A stretch of DNA of 6,966 nt from JOPF133 sp052144935 (lineage in GTDB: Bacteria; Acidobacteriota; Terriglobia; Bryobacterales; Bryobacteraceae), in contig JBKQPR010000176.1 of NCBI GenBank assembly GCA_052144935.1, positions 1 to 6,966 on the forward strand, given 5' to 3'. The notes under the pieces are model-generated. The model worked only from the letters and a program-made list of their open reading frames with translations, was not told where the DNA came from and searched no databases. The translations under genes were made by a program, and so were the position numbers. How positions within the stretch are numbered: position 1 is the first letter of the stretch; each line of letters opens with the position of its first letter. This document shows, one piece after another, positions 4,931 to 6,966 of this stretch.

Positions 4931-5980
4931 ATGAAAAGAAAGCCACTGCTTCTACTCTCCTTAGCATTTCTGGTAGTTAGCTGTTCGACTCCCAACAAAT
5001 CCGAATCCTCCTCCGGCTCCGCCGCGTCGACGGCGGGAGCGCAGCAGAGTGCCGGCAGCATAGTCCGGCTCGACCCGGCATTGGATCAGATCGTGCCGAA
5101 AGACGCGGTCATTGAGAAGCTCGCCGATGGGTTCCAGTTCACGGAGGGCCCCGTCTGGCGTCCGCAAGAGCGAGTCCTCTGGTTCAGCGACGTGGTGGGC
5201 AACGTGGTTCGGCAATGGTCGCCGAACGAGGGGGTCAAGGTTCTCATCCAAAAGGCCGGCGGAGACCCGGGCAACGTGCCGCCGGGAGGGTTCGTCGGCC
5301 CCAACGGCGAGGTCGCCGATAAGGACGGATACGTGCTGATTTGCCAGCATACCAATCGCCGCATCGTGCGGGTGGGCAAGGATCTGCAGATGACGCCGTT
5401 GGTGGAACGCTATCAGGGCAAGCGGTTCAGCAGCCCGAACGATCTGGTGTATAAATCCGATGGGGCACTGTATTTCACCGACCCTCCGTACGGACTGGCG
5501 AAGCAGGATGACGACCCAGCCAAAGAGATTCCGTTTAATGGCGTCTACCGCCTGAAGAACGGCAAGGTGGACGCGATCATCAAGGATTTGACCCGGCCTA
5601 ACGGCATTGCGTTCTCGCCCGATCAGAAAACGTTCTACATTGCCAACTCCGACGAGAAACGAAAGGTGTGGATGCGCTACGACGTCGCCGAAGACGGGAC
5701 GGTTGGCAACGGACGGGTGTTCTTCGATGTGACGGCGGAAAAAGAAGACGGGCTGCCGGACGGCATGAAAGTCGATTCGCAGGGTAACGTCTACGGTTCC
5801 GGACCCGGCGGAGTGTGGGTGTTCTCGCCGGACGGCAAGCACCTGGGCACCATCAAGCCACCGGAGACCCCCGCGAACTGCAATTGGGGCGATGATGGCA
5901 AGTCGTTGTATATCACGGCCCGGACTGGCCTCTACCGCATCAAGCTGGCGGCCACCGGCCAGCCCGCTCTGTACCAGTAA
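4931..5980 (+). CDS. Lipoprotein SMP-30/gluconolactonase-like hydrolase
   Basis: Predicted six-bladed beta-propeller of the SMP-30/gluconolactonase/LRE-like family, 349 residues. Such enzymes use a divalent metal to open sugar lactones to aldonic acids. Inferred metal ligands are E72 (FTEGPVW), N224 (RPNGIAFSPD) and D277 (LPDGMKVD), with N170 (SPNDL) and the typical YFTDPPYG (181-188) lining the site. Residues 1-17 are a lipoprotein signal ending in the lipobox V-V-S before C18, followed by a Ser/Gly/Ala-rich tether. Ser at +2 suggests outer-membrane sorting. ATG 4931 is preferred over an in-frame GTG at 4913 because it fits the signal peptide and the promoter position; no strong Shine-Dalgarno precedes either. 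It is first in a two-gene operon with the ABM-fold gene. In context it could supply the aldonate used by an exported dehydratase, though other lactone or ester substrates are possible. Confidence 0.9.
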   Translation: MKRKPLLLLSLAFLVVSCSTPNKSESSSGSAASTAGAQQSAGSIVRLDPALDQIVPKDAVIEKLADGFQFTEGPVWRPQERVLWFSDVVGNVVRQWSPNEGVKVLIQKAGGDPGNVPPGGFVGPNGEVADKDGYVLICQHTNRRIVRVGKDLQMTPLVERYQGKRFSSPNDLVYKSDGALYFTDPPYGLAKQDDDPAKEIPFNGVYRLKNGKVDAIIKDLTRPNGIAFSPDQKTFYIANSDEKRKVWMRYDVAEDGTVGNGRVFFDVTAEKEDGLPDGMKVDSQGNVYGSGPGGVWVFSPDGKHLGTIKPPETPANCNWGDDGKSLYITARTGLYRIKLAATGQPALYQ

Positions 5981-6003
5981 CATAGATAGGAGGTCGGGGG
6001 AAG

Positions 6004-6414
6004 ATGAAACGTCGAACTTATCTGAAGTCCGTACTGGCTGGGGCCGGCTCGCTGGCAGTGGCCGGCCCGGCCGCGTTGCGCGCGGCGGCAGGCGCGACGG
6101 GAAAGATCCAGCTTCATGTGGATCTTTCCGTCGATCCGGCGAAGGAGCAGGAGATGCTCCATAACTTTAAGGCCGTTTTCCGTCCGGCGGCGGCGAAGCA
6201 GCCCGGCTACATCGACGTGCAGATGTTGAAGCTGCATTCGGCCATACAGGGCAGCGCTCCCGCGGGGCTGAACTATCGCTTCGTGCTGACCTTCGCCAGC
6301 GAGGAGCTGCGGCAGAAGTGGGTGGCGTCCGAGACGCACCAAAAGGTCTGGCCCACTATCGAGAAGACGCTTTCGTCGACGAACTATACCGTGCTGCTGT
6401 TTGACGTGGCGTAG
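6004..6414 (+). CDS. Tat-exported ABM-fold (dimeric alpha/beta barrel) protein
   Basis: Predicted small antibiotic-biosynthesis-monooxygenase-type domain, 136 residues with a Tat leader. Residues 1-29 are the signal: KRRTYLKS, a Gly/Ala/Leu core, then A-L-R-A-A-A. The mature part follows the ferredoxin-like pattern of the family: strand IQLHVDLSV (35-43), helix from PAKEQEMLHNFKAV (45-58), strand YIDVQMLKL (69-77), strand YRFVLTFAS (91-99), helix with W106-x3-E110-x-H112 and KVW (114-116), and final strand YTVLLFDV (128-135). Family members include cofactor-free quinone monooxygenases and proteins with no known activity; no catalytic residue is diagnostic. AGGAGGT at 5988-5994 lies 9 nt before the ATG, and the 23-bp gap shows cotranscription with the lactonase. 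It may protect or process a product of that enzyme, but this is a guess. Confidence 0.8.
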   Translation: MKRRTYLKSVLAGAGSLAVAGPAALRAAAGATGKIQLHVDLSVDPAKEQEMLHNFKAVFRPAAAKQPGYIDVQMLKLHSAIQGSAPAGLNYRFVLTFASEELRQKWVASETHQKVWPTIEKTLSSTNYTVLLFDVA

Positions 6415-6455
6415 CAGCCTGCCATAATAGTTTGGCACCGGAGGTCCCCTCGCGT

Positions 6456-6489
6456 GCGCAGGACCTGTCAACGCGTCAGAATCCTGCGC
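6456..6489. repeat. 8-bp inverted repeat after the ABM-fold gene
   Basis: GCGCAGGA (6456-6463) and TCCTGCGC (6482-6489) can form an 8-bp stem around 18 nt, starting 41 bp past the ABM-fold stop. No T-run follows, so a classic terminator is unlikely. The same CGCAGGA core recurs at 6748-6780. Confidence 0.4.
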
Positions 6490-6551
6490 GAAGCGAGCAC
6501 TTAGGAACCGCGCAAGAATAACTTTACATTAGCTGGCGTGGCCCGTGCGGC

Positions 6552-6592
6552 GCAGGCACTCGTGCCTGCCGCGTCCCGACTCTTCGGGACGC
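6552..6592. repeat. REP-like double hairpin
   Basis: Two hairpins lie side by side. GCAGGCAC (6552-6559) and GTGCCTGC (6562-6569) form the first, with a CTCG tetraloop if the last pair opens. GCGTCCCGA (6571-6579) and TCGGGACGC (6584-6592) form the second, a perfect 9-bp stem with a CTCT loop. Paired GC-rich hairpins between genes are typical of REP/BIME-type repeats. The sequence resembles a dispersed acidobacterial element from memory. No RAYT-type transposase gene is in the window. Confidence 0.6.
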
Positions 6593-6745
6593 CTGCCCGG
6601 CGCCCCCCAGACCTGGTCTTGGAGCACCGCGCGCCCATGGGGCGGCCAATATGGGTTGAAGCCCGGCACGGTGGCGGAATTCTCCATGCGCGGCGCCGGG
6701 GCCGCGCACCCGTCCGACGAGGCCCGGCTATCCGCCTCACCCTCG

Positions 6746-6795
6746 CCATCCTGCGACTCCGCCGGCTCTCCGCGCAGGATGGGTGCTTTCTTCTG
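6746..6795 (+). terminator. 10-bp stem-loop followed by T-rich DNA
   Basis: CCATCCTGCG (6746-6755) and CGCAGGATGG (6773-6782) form a perfect 10-bp stem around 17 nt. The strand then continues GTGCTTTCTTCTG, an interrupted T-tract. It could end transcripts from the lactonase operon that pass the upstream repeats, although it lies 330 bp after the last stop codon. It may equally be another dispersed repeat copy. Confidence 0.4.
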
Positions 6796-6809
6796 ACGAC
6801 GATTGGATG

Positions 6810-6845
6810 TATAACCAATTGAAGAAGAGGAGTTCAATGACTTGA
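6810..6845 (+). other. Possible -10 box and strong ribosome-binding site before a two-codon frame
   Basis: TATAAC (6810-6815) lies within an inverted repeat ATTGG-8 nt-CCAAT (6802-6819). Downstream, AGAGGAG (6826-6832) sits 4 nt before an ATG at 6837, but the frame is ATG-ACT-TGA and stops after two codons. The same frame is then open again for 32 codons. It may be a broken gene start, a minimal leader frame, or coincidence. Confidence 0.2.
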
Positions 6846-6872
6846 GAGTACCGATATGTGAGGGTTGGTGTC

Positions 6873-6966
6873 TCATGCCGCCAAGGTGGTTCCTTCGGTT
6901 CTGGACAGGTCAAGCCGGTCGCGGATGAATTTCACGAGGATTGAGATTTTGGCGGCAGTCGCGAGA
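6873..6966 (-). CDS. Possible C-terminal fragment of an unidentified gene running off the right edge
   Basis: On the minus strand a frame is open from the window edge to a TGA at 6873-6875, giving 30 residues: a stretch including KISILVKFIRDRLDLSR and ending T-T-L-A-A. About two thirds of its third codon positions are G or C, and the hydrophobic-plus-basic pattern looks like real protein. It is too short to assign to a family. If genuine, the gene lies mostly to the right of the window and is transcribed toward the lactonase operon. Confidence 0.3.
   Translation of the reverse strand, partial: LATAAKISILVKFIRDRLDLSRTEGTTLAA

Noticed and set aside
4961..5983. 340-residue minus-strand frame
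   Set aside because: It is antisense to the SMP-30-like lipoprotein, which has recognisable family motifs and a lipobox.
6529..6876. 115-residue minus-strand frame across the right intergenic region
   Set aside because: It runs through the double hairpin and the 10-bp stem, and is Arg/Gly/Pro-rich as expected for a chance frame in GC-rich repeats. It has no ribosome-binding site.
1..6966. CRISPR array, tRNA or rRNA genes
   Set aside because: No regularly spaced direct repeats and no tRNA-like or rRNA-like sequence were seen on either strand.

Overview
The window reads as a GC-rich (roughly 60% or more by eye) chromosomal segment from a Gram-negative soil-type bacterium. The best guess is an Acidobacteriota of the Solibacter/Bryobacter type, with Planctomycetota or Verrucomicrobiota as alternatives. 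The reasons are the set of small metabolic enzymes carrying Tat signal peptides (dehydratase, aldo/keto reductase, ThuA-like protein, ABM-domain protein), the outer-membrane-type lipoprotein, and hairpin repeats between genes. This assignment is inference; no rRNA or marker gene is present.

Layout. Positions 1-286 hold no gene I can defend. Positions 287-1549 (minus) encode a Tat-exported enolase-superfamily sugar-acid dehydratase resembling L-rhamnonate dehydratase. It is divergent from a Tat-exported aldo/keto reductase at 1767-2729 (plus). The reductase converges on a Tat-exported ThuA-like protein at 2895-3716 (minus), and stem-loops lie just past both stop codons. The ThuA-like gene is divergent from a Sec-exported two-domain cupin at 3847-4734 (plus), which is followed by a probable terminator. 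After an intergenic stretch with a degenerate inverted-repeat element and an extended -10 promoter come a lipoprotein SMP-30/gluconolactonase-like enzyme (4931-5980) and, 23 bp later, a Tat-exported ABM-fold protein (6004-6414); these two form an operon. Positions 6415-6872 are non-coding and repeat-rich, with a double hairpin, a 10-bp stem followed by T-rich DNA, and a 300-bp span bounded by 10-bp inverted repeats. At the right edge the C-terminal 30 codons of an unidentified minus-strand gene may enter the window.

How it may work together. All six complete genes have an export signal. Lactonase, sugar-acid dehydratase and oxidoreductase are the chemistry of non-phosphorylative oxidation of sugars through aldonolactone and aldonate to 2-keto-3-deoxyaldonate; cupin and ThuA-like proteins are also often found near sugar genes. 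The window may therefore encode a cell-envelope sugar or sugar-acid processing set. The enzymes are recognisable families. What is unusual is that all are exported, including a reductase expected to need NADP(H). The genes lie in five transcription units, not one operon, so a shared pathway is a hypothesis.

Regulation is visible in places: near-consensus sigma-70 promoters precede the dehydratase and ThuA-like genes (both 17-bp spacers), an extended -10 promoter precedes the lactonase, and symmetric or helically phased repeats lie next to several of these.
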